From the NCBI RefSeq assembly GCF_014193585.1, contig NZ_BLXY01000001.1, forward strand, positions 1,173,033 to 1,237,032: a DNA stretch of 64,000 nucleotides, read 5' to 3'. Numbering within the stretch: the first letter of the stretch is position 1; each line of letters begins with the position of its first letter. Below the pieces are notes generated by a model, which was not told where the DNA came from, searched no databases, and saw only the letters and a program-made list of their open reading frames with translations. This DNA comes from Geomonas paludis (lineage in GTDB: Bacteria > Desulfobacterota > Desulfuromonadia > Geobacterales > Geobacteraceae). Shown here piece after piece: positions 35,238 to 42,032 of this stretch. The position numbers and the translations under genes are program-made.

Positions 35238-36032
35238 TTAATACCCTGGGTAAGTGCTCATGAGGCAGCAGTTTTGACTTGCAGCAGGGCGATAAAACTG
35301 TATGGCATTTGCGCAGAGAACTTTGCGGGCAAGTTCTATGTCAAGCGTGTCGACTACGAGATTGATGTCCTGGTCGCGGTAGGGGCGCGGCGCACGGGTG
35401 GAGGGGAGGTCGGTGCCGAACATGAGGGCGTCGGGGTTGGCGCGGCAGATGTCCCGGACGGCGCCGGCCACGTCGAAGTCTACCCTGCCGAAGCCGGTTG
35501 CTTTCACGCGCACCCCGCGCTCCACCAGCGCCAGCAGGTCAGGAAGCCCGCTTGCGGAGAGTCCGAGGTGGTCGATGCTGACTGCGGGGAGCACGGCCAG
35601 CACGGGGGCGAGTTCCGCAAGCTCCCGGGAATCGACGTAAAGCTCCACGTGCCACCCCGCCAGTTCGAAGACCCGGCGCGCCATCCGGTCCAGGTGCTCC
35701 ACTTTTTCGGAACCGCCGCGCTTGATGTTGAAGCGCACCGCGCGCACCCCCAGGCCGTTCAGGCGCAGCACCTCTGCGTCGCTCACGTCTGCCGGCAGTT
35801 GGGTCACCCCCACGAAGCGCGGCCCCAGCGTGGCCAGCGCGTCTTCCAGGTAGGACTGGTCCAGGGCCTGGAACGAGCCGGAGACGACGGCGCCGCCGGC
35901 GAGGTTCATCGTCTCCGTGCGGCGCAGGTAATCTGTGCAGGTGAAGTCGTCGGGGAGGAAACCCTGGTTTTCCACCAGGGGGAAGCGACGGTCGATGATG
36001 TGGAAGTGGCTGTCGAAGACGGGAATGTCCAC
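35238..36032 (-). CDS. Amidohydrolase_2-family metal-dependent hydrolase
   Basis: The 264-residue protein starts at GTG 36032 behind AGGAGG. It has a TIM-barrel amidohydrolase pattern: the HxH metal motif in DSHFHI (residues 8-11), a central histidine in SIDHLG, and a late aspartate in MFGTDLPS. These match the PF04909 family (4-sulfomuconolactone hydrolase/decarboxylase types). The C terminus ends with a short extension rich in Cys and Tyr. Substrate unknown; likely a lactone or dicarboxylic compound. It is first read of a three-gene minus-strand run, 21 bp downstream of the DUF2721 gene, so possibly co-transcribed with it. Confidence 0.85.
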   Translation of the reverse strand: MDIPVFDSHFHIIDRRFPLVENQGFLPDDFTCTDYLRRTETMNLAGGAVVSGSFQALDQSYLEDALATLGPRFVGVTQLPADVSDAEVLRLNGLGVRAVRFNIKRGGSEKVEHLDRMARRVFELAGWHVELYVDSRELAELAPVLAVLPAVSIDHLGLSASGLPDLLALVERGVRVKATGFGRVDFDVAGAVRDICRANPDALMFGTDLPSTRAPRPYRDQDINLVVDTLDIELARKVLCANAIQFYRPAASQNCCLMSTYPGY

Positions 36033-36053
36033 CTGCTGCCTCCTGCGGCGCTG

Positions 36054-36518
36054 TCAGTGGCGCCGGCTGTCATCCTGGTTGGGGCCGATCTGGAGGCTCG
36101 CCTTGGCGATGAAGATCTCGCGCAGGAAGCAGACCAGCCCGGACACCATGAGGATCATACCAACGATGAAGAAAAGCGCGACCGGAAGAGAGATGTCGTA
36201 GCGCAGGTAGTCGCCTATGAAGAGCATGGCGATGACGGTGCAGACCAGCACCGCGGTGGCGGTGCACAAAAAGATGGCGTGACCGATCAGGTCGGCCCGG
36301 CGCTTGAGTACGGCGAGGGCGGCATGCAGCCGGGGAACCGCATCGGGCTCGGCGTGCTCCAGCTTGGACTCGTGGAACCGGGCGCGGTCGATGACGCGCG
36401 CCAGCCGGTTGGTCATCACGCTCAGCATGGTGCCGATCGCGGTGAGCAGGAAGACCGGGGCGACCGAGAGCTGGATGACGTGGGCCATGGTGCCGATGGT
36501 TTGAGAATCGCGCAGCAT
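36054..36518 (-). CDS. DUF2721-family membrane protein
   Basis: The 154-residue protein starts at ATG 36518 behind AAGGAGAAG. It has three hydrophobic helices: about 12-34 (VIQLSVAPVFLLTAIGTML), 78-100 and 107-132, with a conserved MTNRLARVIDRAR segment after the first helix and a basic loop before the second. That pattern and length match DUF2721 inner-membrane proteins of unknown function. It sits between the amidohydrolase and an unknown helical protein with gaps of 21-24 bp, suggesting an operon. No cofactor or catalytic motif is seen. Confidence 0.85.
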   Translation of the reverse strand: MLRDSQTIGTMAHVIQLSVAPVFLLTAIGTMLSVMTNRLARVIDRARFHESKLEHAEPDAVPRLHAALAVLKRRADLIGHAIFLCTATAVLVCTVIAMLFIGDYLRYDISLPVALFFIVGMILMVSGLVCFLREIFIAKASLQIGPNQDDSRRH

Positions 36519-36542
36519 CTATCTTCTCCTTGTGGATCCTCT

Positions 36543-37031
36543 TCAGGTCTCGAAGCGCTGTTCCAGTTCCGATCTGAACTGGTCCATGTCGATCCCCTTC
36601 AACCTGATCAGGTCTTTCATCACGGGATCGAGCATGGCATTGGCGGTGTTGAGCGCGGCCCTCTTGGTGCGGATTTCCCGCAGCGCCCGGTCACGCCCCT
36701 CGTTGGTCAGCAAGAGGTCGGAGCGCTCGTTGTAGAAGCGGTGGATCAGGAAGTTCCTGGCCTTGAGCGCCTTTCTGAGCGCGTGCACCGACTCGTCGGT
36801 GAAGCCCACCTTCTGCTTGATCTCCTCCATCAGGCGCCCCATGGTCTGGGCTCCCAGCGACTCCATGGAGCCCCGGAACTCCTCCTCGGTCAGGTCGCCG
36901 TCGCTGAGGTCGATCAGGAGCGTAACGATGAACGAGATGTAGAGCTCGATTCGCTGGCAGTCCTGGACCGCCGCCCCCATTTCCAGGTAGATGGGGTTCA
37001 GTGCTGTCAGGTCGATTCTGGTTTCCTGCAT
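36543..37031 (-). CDS. Unknown helical cytoplasmic protein
   Basis: The 162-residue protein starts at ATG 37031 after GAAGGTGCC; the upstream extension to 37298 has unlike composition. It is predicted all-helical with no signal peptide. Features are YLEMGAAVQDCQRIELYI at the start, an acidic loop (DLSDGDLTEEEF), and RNFLIHRFY in mid-protein, with an RNxxxH-type motif reminiscent of HEPN-like proteins. The helices have that flavour (about residues 20-130), but I cannot assign the family. First gene of the run with the DUF2721 and amidohydrolase genes. Confidence 0.65.
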   Translation of the reverse strand: MQETRIDLTALNPIYLEMGAAVQDCQRIELYISFIVTLLIDLSDGDLTEEEFRGSMESLGAQTMGRLMEEIKQKVGFTDESVHALRKALKARNFLIHRFYNERSDLLLTNEGRDRALREIRTKRAALNTANAMLDPVMKDLIRLKGIDMDQFRSELEQRFET

Positions 37032-37599
37032 GGCGGCACCTTCGGGTGTGCTCCGGCCGGAAGCGGTCGGGTCATGAATCCAATAGCATAATTGCTGACT
37101 GTCATAAACAGGTATTTGCAGGGGTGCAGGAAGAGGCATCGCAGCGCTGCCCGCGCCCAACGTCCTCCCCTTTGCGAAGGGGAGACAGAGGGGATTTGCC
37201 GTTCCTCGGCAATGTTTATCTCGCCCCTGATTTGTGCGACTGGCGCCGCTGGCTAGCGGTGATGCCGGGTAACTACTTGAACCTGCGCGGTATTTCATGT
37301 GCCTTGCCGCCGCAGCGTCCTCATGTGCAGCCTTTCGTTACGCCTTTCACGGGCGGCGGGAGAGACCGCCACTGCACAATGCCGCGTGGTCACTATGCTT
37401 TTTTATGGTGCGGGAGAAAAAAACTCTGCTATAATCACTCGGTTTTCATTAATCTTGCCAGCCCCGGTTCCTCATCGGGGATGCATATAGAGAAGACACG
37501 ACCGGCCTGTGCCGGCGTGACCACAAACTGGGCGCGAAGGTGCCTCGGTCCCGAGATGACCGGCCCCGCAGCCCCTAAAGGAAAGGGAACAAGGAACAT
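37032..37599. other. Leader and intergenic region upstream of rne
   Basis: 568 bp without a supportable gene. It holds a GAGAGGG-like repeat (about 37164-37194), a perfect -10 TATAAT at 37430-37435 without a good -35, and then a roughly 160-nt leader before rne. The leader has two small hairpins: CCCCG/CGGGG near 37461-37480 and CCGGC/GCCGG near 37501-37516. In E. coli the rne leader mediates autoregulation; a similar role here is only inference. Confidence 0.5.
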
Positions 37600-40383
37600 A
37601 TGTCAAAGAAGATGCTGATCAATGCGCTTCACGCTGAAGAGGCGCGGGTGGCGATCGTCGAAGATGGCCGCCTGGTGGACCTGGATGTCGAGATAGCCGG
37701 CAATGAACAAACGCGCGGCAATATCTACAAGGGGGTGGTGGTCCGTGTTGAGCCGGGACTGCAGGCCGCCTTCGTGGATATCGGGCTCAAGAAACTGGGC
37801 TTTCTGCAGATGGGCGAGCTGCACCCGGAGAACTGGAAGTGGCGTGAGGATATCCCCGAGGAGCAGCGCCACCGCCGCCCGCGCATCCAAGAGGTGCTGA
37901 GAAGGGGGCAGGAGCTGATCGTCCAGGTGGAGAAGGGGGAGCGCGACAACAAGGGCTCGGCCCTCACCACCTACATCTCGCTGCCGGGGCGCTACATGGT
38001 GCTCATGCCGGGGAGCGACTCGGCCGGCATCTCCCGCAAGGTGGAAGCCGAAGGTGAGCGCAAGAAGCTCAAGGAAATCATCGCCGAGATGACCATCCCG
38101 GAAGGGTACGGCTACATCATCCGCACCGAGGCGATGGGGCGCACCCGCGAGGAACTGCAGAAGGACCTGGACAGCCTGGTCGCCCTGTACGAGGGGATCA
38201 GGGATCAGGGGATGGGGATGAAGGGGGCCGGCATGGTCTACCAGGAGTCCGCGCTGATCATCCGCACCATCCGCGACTACTTCTCCGCCGACATCGACGA
38301 GGTCCTGGTCGACAGCAAGGACGTCTTCAAGGACGTGCGCGACGCATTGAAGGAGATCGACCCGGCCTTCGAGAAGCTGGTCAAGATGCACCAGGAGAAG
38401 CGTCCCATCTTTTCCCGCTACCAGCTGGAAGAGCAGATCGACCTGATCTACGAGAAGAAGGTGCCGCTCAAATCCGGCGGGTCCATCTTCATCGAGCCCA
38501 CCGAGGCGCTGGTCTCCATCGACGTCAACTCGGGCAAGTCCACCGGCGAGAAGGGGGTCGAGGACACCGCGTTCAAGACCAACCTCGAGGCCGCCGAGGA
38601 GGCGGCGCGCCAGTTGCGCCTGCGCGACCTGGGCGGGCTCATCGTCATCGACTTCATCGACATGCGCGACAGAAAGCACAACGCCGAGGTGGAGAAGACC
38701 CTCAAGGCCGCGCTCAAGGCGGACAAGGCGCGGGTGAACGTGGCGCGCATCTCTGAGTTCGGCCTCCTGGAGATGTCCCGCCAGCGCATCCGCCAGACCC
38801 TGAACCAGGCCAGCACGCTGGAATGCCCCCACTGCGACGGCAGGGGCAAGGTGAAGTCGGTCGAGGCCATGGCCCTCTCCTTCCTGAGGAAGGTGCACGC
38901 CGCTGCCGCCAAGGGGACCATCGGCGAGGTGATCGGCAGCCTGCCGCTCGAAGTCGCCTACTACCTCTTAAACCGCAAGCGTCACGAACTCTCCCAGATC
39001 GAGAACGACTACGACATCGAGGTCACGGTGAAAGGGAAGCCCTCCTACCTGCTGAACCAGATGGAGCTGGAACTGGTCAAGCGGGAGAAGCTGTCCCAGG
39101 AGGAAGTGCCGCAGGAAAAACCGCAGGGGAAGGTGGCGGCGAAGGAAGAGCTGGCCGCCGAGTCCGGCGACGGGCGCAAGAAAAAGAAGAAAGGGAAGAA
39201 GGCCCAGGAGCCGGAGGCCGCGGTGCAGGCACCCGAAGCTGCTCCGGTCGCTGCGCTTGCTGCGGTGGCCGAGGAGCCTGCCGGCGCCGTGCACGCGGCT
39301 ACGCCGGAAGGGGAGCCGGAGGAGCACAAGAAAAAGCGCAGGCGCAAGCGCAAGCGCGGCAAGGGCGGGGCTGCCGAGGCGGGTGCCGAGCATGCCGCTC
39401 CGGAGGCGACGGCCGAACTTACCGGCGCAGCCCCGGCCGAGGCCGCCGAACCGGGCGCGGTGGTGGATCAGCCCTCGGCGCACGGCGTTGAGCAGGCGCA
39501 TCCTGAAGCCGGCGAAGAGGTGAAGAAGAAGCGCCGCCGCAAGAGACGGCGCGGCAAAGGCGGCCACGACGCCCACGCGGCGGAGCTGGCGCAGGGCGAG
39601 GGCTCGCATGCGGAAGCCGCCGCTCCGGCGGAGGCCGCACCGGTTGCCGAGGCCGCTGCCCCGGCGGCAGAGGGCGCCGAGAAGAAGCCTGCCCGCAAGA
39701 GACGCGGGCGCGGCAAGGGAGCCGCAGCCGAAGGCGCACCCGAGGCGGTGGTTGCCGGCGTGGCGGCTCACGGTGTACCGGCCGAGGCGTCTGCCGCACA
39801 GCAGGCTGGCGAGTCCGCGCCTGCCGAGGCCGTGAAACCTGAGAAGAAAGCGCGCGCTCCCAGGAAGCCTAAAGCTGCCGCACCGGCGGCCGCGGCACCG
39901 ACGGCACCCGCTGCCGCCTCCGCTGTCGAGCCTGCCGCGGCCGGGAAGAAACCGGCGTCGGCGAAGAAGGGAAAGAGCGCCAAGCCTGCGGCAGCAGAGG
40001 CGCCGGCAGCGCCCCCCGCCGTAACCGCGGCAGCGCCGGCCGGCGAGCCCAAGGCCGCCAAAGCTGGCAGGAAACCCAAGGCAGCCAAGGCAGCGCCAGA
40101 GGCGGAGCCCAGGGCAGCCAAGGCCGAAGCGGCCCAGGCACCCGCAGAGCCTAAAAAAGCCAAGGCCGCCAAGGAGCCGAAGCAGCCCAAAGCTGCCAAG
40201 GCGCCCAAGGAGTCGGGCGCTGGTGCCCCCGCTGCCGGGGCAAAACCGGCCGAGGCGGCCACGGCCAAGGAGAAAGCTCCCGCCAAGCGCGCCAGGAAAG
40301 CGGCTGAGCCTGCCGCCGCCTCCGAGGAGAAGCCCAAGAAACCGCGGGCGCCGCGTAAGAAGAAAGAAGAGACCCCTGCCTGA
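37600..40383 (+). CDS. rne: Ribonuclease E/G family endoribonuclease with a very long basic/alanine-rich tail
   Basis: The 927-residue protein starts at ATG 37600 behind AAGGAACA. Residues 1-500 are the catalytic half: S1 domain (about 37-125, GNIYKGVVVRVEPGLQAAFVDIG), DNase-like domain with metal-binding Asp308 (VSIDVNSG) and Asp351 (IVIDFIDM), and the zinc-link Cys409/Cys412 (CPHC). This half processes and decays RNA. Residues about 510-927 are low-complexity Ala/Pro/Lys/Glu with three basic clusters (KKRRRKRKRGKGG, KKRRRKRRRGKGG and a KRRGRGKG version) and then PKAAKA-type repeats. The tail probably binds RNA and partner enzymes, as in RNase E, but shows no recognisable RhlB or enolase motif. 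Confidence 0.93.
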   Translation: MSKKMLINALHAEEARVAIVEDGRLVDLDVEIAGNEQTRGNIYKGVVVRVEPGLQAAFVDIGLKKLGFLQMGELHPENWKWREDIPEEQRHRRPRIQEVLRRGQELIVQVEKGERDNKGSALTTYISLPGRYMVLMPGSDSAGISRKVEAEGERKKLKEIIAEMTIPEGYGYIIRTEAMGRTREELQKDLDSLVALYEGIRDQGMGMKGAGMVYQESALIIRTIRDYFSADIDEVLVDSKDVFKDVRDALKEIDPAFEKLVKMHQEKRPIFSRYQLEEQIDLIYEKKVPLKSGGSIFIEPTEALVSIDVNSGKSTGEKGVEDTAFKTNLEAAEEAARQLRLRDLGGLIVIDFIDMRDRKHNAEVEKTLKAALKADKARVNVARISEFGLLEMSRQRIRQTLNQASTLECPHCDGRGKVKSVEAMALSFLRKVHAAAAKGTIGEVIGSLPLEVAYYLLNRKRHELSQIENDYDIEVTVKGKPSYLLNQMELELVKREKLSQEEVPQEKPQGKVAAKEELAAESGDGRKKKKKGKKAQEPEAAVQAPEAAPVAALAAVAEEPAGAVHAATPEGEPEEHKKKRRRKRKRGKGGAAEAGAEHAAPEATAELTGAAPAEAAEPGAVVDQPSAHGVEQAHPEAGEEVKKKRRRKRRRGKGGHDAHAAELAQGEGSHAEAAAPAEAAPVAEAAAPAAEGAEKKPARKRRGRGKGAAAEGAPEAVVAGVAAHGVPAEASAAQQAGESAPAEAVKPEKKARAPRKPKAAAPAAAAPTAPAAASAVEPAAAGKKPASAKKGKSAKPAAAEAPAAPPAVTAAAPAGEPKAAKAGRKPKAAKAAPEAEPRAAKAEAAQAPAEPKKAKAAKEPKQPKAAKAPKESGAGAPAAGAKPAEAATAKEKAPAKRARKAAEPAAASEEKPKKPRAPRKKKEETPA

Positions 40384-40396
40384 TCGTGAGGATGCA

Positions 40397-41179
40397 ATGA
40401 GGACACTCCTGTGCACCGTCGTCGTCCTTTGCTGCGCCGTCCCTGCCGTGGCGGGAACGCTGGAAGAGCTGACGCCGTATTTTTCCACGCAGTACTTCAC
40501 CTGGCAGGAGCGCATCAGCGGCAGGAGACTTTTGAAAGAAGAAGGGCCGCTGTTCTCCGCAGGGGTCCGGGTCGGGGCTGTCGCCGCAACCGCCTTCACC
40601 CTGAGGGCAAAGGGGGAGCTGTTCGGATCCGAGGTGCGCTACCGCGGCGAGACGCAGGCCCCCGATTCGGCCCCGGTACATACCCGCGTCACCTACCTCG
40701 GCACCAACGGTGAAGCGGACTTCGGCTACCGGCTCCGTTCCGCCGCCGGCGAACTGGAGCCCTTCGGCGGCATCGGCTACCGCTACTGGCTGAGGGACCT
40801 GCAGGACTCCAGGACCCCCGACGGCACCCGGGTCTACGGCTATACCGAAGAGTGGACCATGGGGTACGCCCGGCTGGGAGCCCGCGCCGCAACCACTGCG
40901 GCAGGGATGAAGCTTACCGCCTGCGGCGGAGCGAAGTACCCCTTCTACGTGGGCAACACCATCGACTTCGCCGGCAGCGGCGAAACCACCTTCCGCCCCA
41001 AGGGGAGGTGGAGCGGGTTCGCCGAGGTCGGCGCCCGCTATCGCTCCTTGAGCATGAACCTCTTTTACGAAGGGTTCCGTTTCCACCAGTCCGATGCCAA
41101 GATGGTGCAGGGGACCGCGTACTTCCAGCCCGATTCCTCCTCCGACATCTTCGGGGTCAAGGCGGGCTGGACCTTCTAA
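40397..41179 (+). CDS. Outer-membrane beta-barrel protein, unknown function
   Basis: The 260-residue protein starts at ATG 40397 (GTGAGGA upstream), 13 bp after rne; the longer frame overlaps rne. A signal peptide (about 1-19, VPAVAG) is followed by alternating strands rich in Tyr, Phe, Arg and Gly with short turns (YFSTQYFTWQE, FGGIGYRYWLRDL, GFAEVGARYRS, LFYEGFRFHQS). It ends in a terminal aromatic (GWTF), as outer-membrane barrels do for assembly. About ten strands can be drawn. No known porin or enzyme motif is seen. Its coupling to rne is probably positional. Confidence 0.8.
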   Translation: MRTLLCTVVVLCCAVPAVAGTLEELTPYFSTQYFTWQERISGRRLLKEEGPLFSAGVRVGAVAATAFTLRAKGELFGSEVRYRGETQAPDSAPVHTRVTYLGTNGEADFGYRLRSAAGELEPFGGIGYRYWLRDLQDSRTPDGTRVYGYTEEWTMGYARLGARAATTAAGMKLTACGGAKYPFYVGNTIDFAGSGETTFRPKGRWSGFAEVGARYRSLSMNLFYEGFRFHQSDAKMVQGTAYFQPDSSSDIFGVKAGWTF

Positions 41180-41201
41180 CTTCCGGCACTACGGTTTCTT
41201 C

Positions 41202-41576
41202 ATGGAGCAGGCATTCTACATAGCCCTTCTGGGCGCGCTCGGCTGCTTGTCGCGCTACTTCCTCTCCGGCTTCGTGTACCGGGTCTGCGGCAACGCCTTT
41301 CCCTATGGCACCCTGGCCGTCAATGTGATCGGCGCCTTCCTGATCGGACTCATCATGGAGTTCTCCATCAGGAGCACCCTCGTCCCCCCCACGCTGCGCT
41401 TCGCCCTCACCGTGGGCTTCCTCGGCGGGCTTACCACCTTCTCCACCTTCAGTCTGGAAACCTTCCGCCTCATCGAGGAGGGAGCGCTGCTGCTTGCCTT
41501 TGCCAACATCATGCTGAGCGTGCTCTCCTGCCTTGTCTGCACCTGGCTCGGCATCTTGGTGGCGCGCTGGCTATAA
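41202..41576 (+). CDS. crcB: Fluoride channel CrcB/FluC
   Basis: The 124-residue protein has four hydrophobic helices and FluC hallmarks: CLSRYFLSGF, the AVNVIGAFLIG helix, and GFLGGLTTFSTFSLE containing the phenylalanine and threonine/serine track that lines the pores and the central sodium site. FluC works as a dual-topology dimer exporting fluoride across the cytoplasmic membrane. Start ATG 41202 has a weak ribosome site, 22 bp after the barrel gene. No fluoride riboswitch was found in the short upstream gap. A DUF190 gene follows, a frequent companion. Confidence 0.95.
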   Translation: MEQAFYIALLGALGCLSRYFLSGFVYRVCGNAFPYGTLAVNVIGAFLIGLIMEFSIRSTLVPPTLRFALTVGFLGGLTTFSTFSLETFRLIEEGALLLAFANIMLSVLSCLVCTWLGILVARWL

Positions 41577-41600
41577 AATTTTTCTCCCAAGGAGCGACAT

Positions 41601-41978
41601 ATGAAGGACAGGGACATGAGCCAGGAAAGTGACAGGAATGGGATGCTGGGCGAGCAGGTGCTGCTCAGGATCTTCATTGGAGAGCGCGACAAGTACAAGC
41701 ACATCCCGCTCTACGAGGCGCTGGTGGAACTGTTCCGCACCGAGGGCTTCGCCGGCGCCACCGTGCTGCGCGGCGTGGCCGGCTTCGGGGCCCACAGCAT
41801 GTACCACACCGACCGCCTGCTGCGGCTCTCCACCGACCTCCCCATGGTGATCGAGGTGGTCGACGAGAGGGCGCGCGTGGAAGCGGTCCTCCCCACCGTG
41901 GAGGCCATGATGGACGGCGGCATGATCACCCTCGAGAAGGTACAGGTGTGGCGCTACGCCAAGAAGCGCTCGGCTTGA
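41601..41978 (+). CDS. DUF190-family protein
   Basis: The 125-residue soluble protein starts at ATG 41601 behind AAGGAGCGAC, 24 bp after crcB. It matches DUF190: LLRIFIGERDKYKHIPLYEALVELFR, then GFAGATVLRGVAGFG, then DLPMVIEVVDE. The fold is a ferredoxin-like, PII-related one. DUF190 genes sit beside crcB in many bacteria and are suspected to help fluoride export or its regulation, but no activity is established. Its stop codon lies inside the -35 of the sucA promoter, so the two transcription units abut. Confidence 0.93.
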   Translation: MKDRDMSQESDRNGMLGEQVLLRIFIGERDKYKHIPLYEALVELFRTEGFAGATVLRGVAGFGAHSMYHTDRLLRLSTDLPMVIEVVDERARVEAVLPTVEAMMDGGMITLEKVQVWRYAKKRSA

Positions 41979-42002
41979 AACGAGTAACCCATCTGCTACA
42001 CT
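41975..42002 (+). promoter_or_regulatory. Promoter of the sucAB-lpd-lipB cluster
   Basis: TTGAAA (41975-41980), 16-bp spacer, TACACT (41997-42002), 31 bp before ATG 42033. The -35 overlaps the DUF190 stop. Confidence 0.55.
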
Positions 42003-42032
42003 CTCACCTTGTTCATGAAAAGGAGCGGATAG

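Noticed and set aside
37001..37599. Small gene in the region before rne
   Set aside because: Short frames there have no ribosome site, are rich in Arg/Cys/Pro from GC-rich DNA and cross a repeat.
38968..40599. Leu/Gly/Arg-rich antisense frame opposite the rne tail
   Set aside because: It mirrors the Ala/Lys codon repeats of the tail and has no ribosome site.
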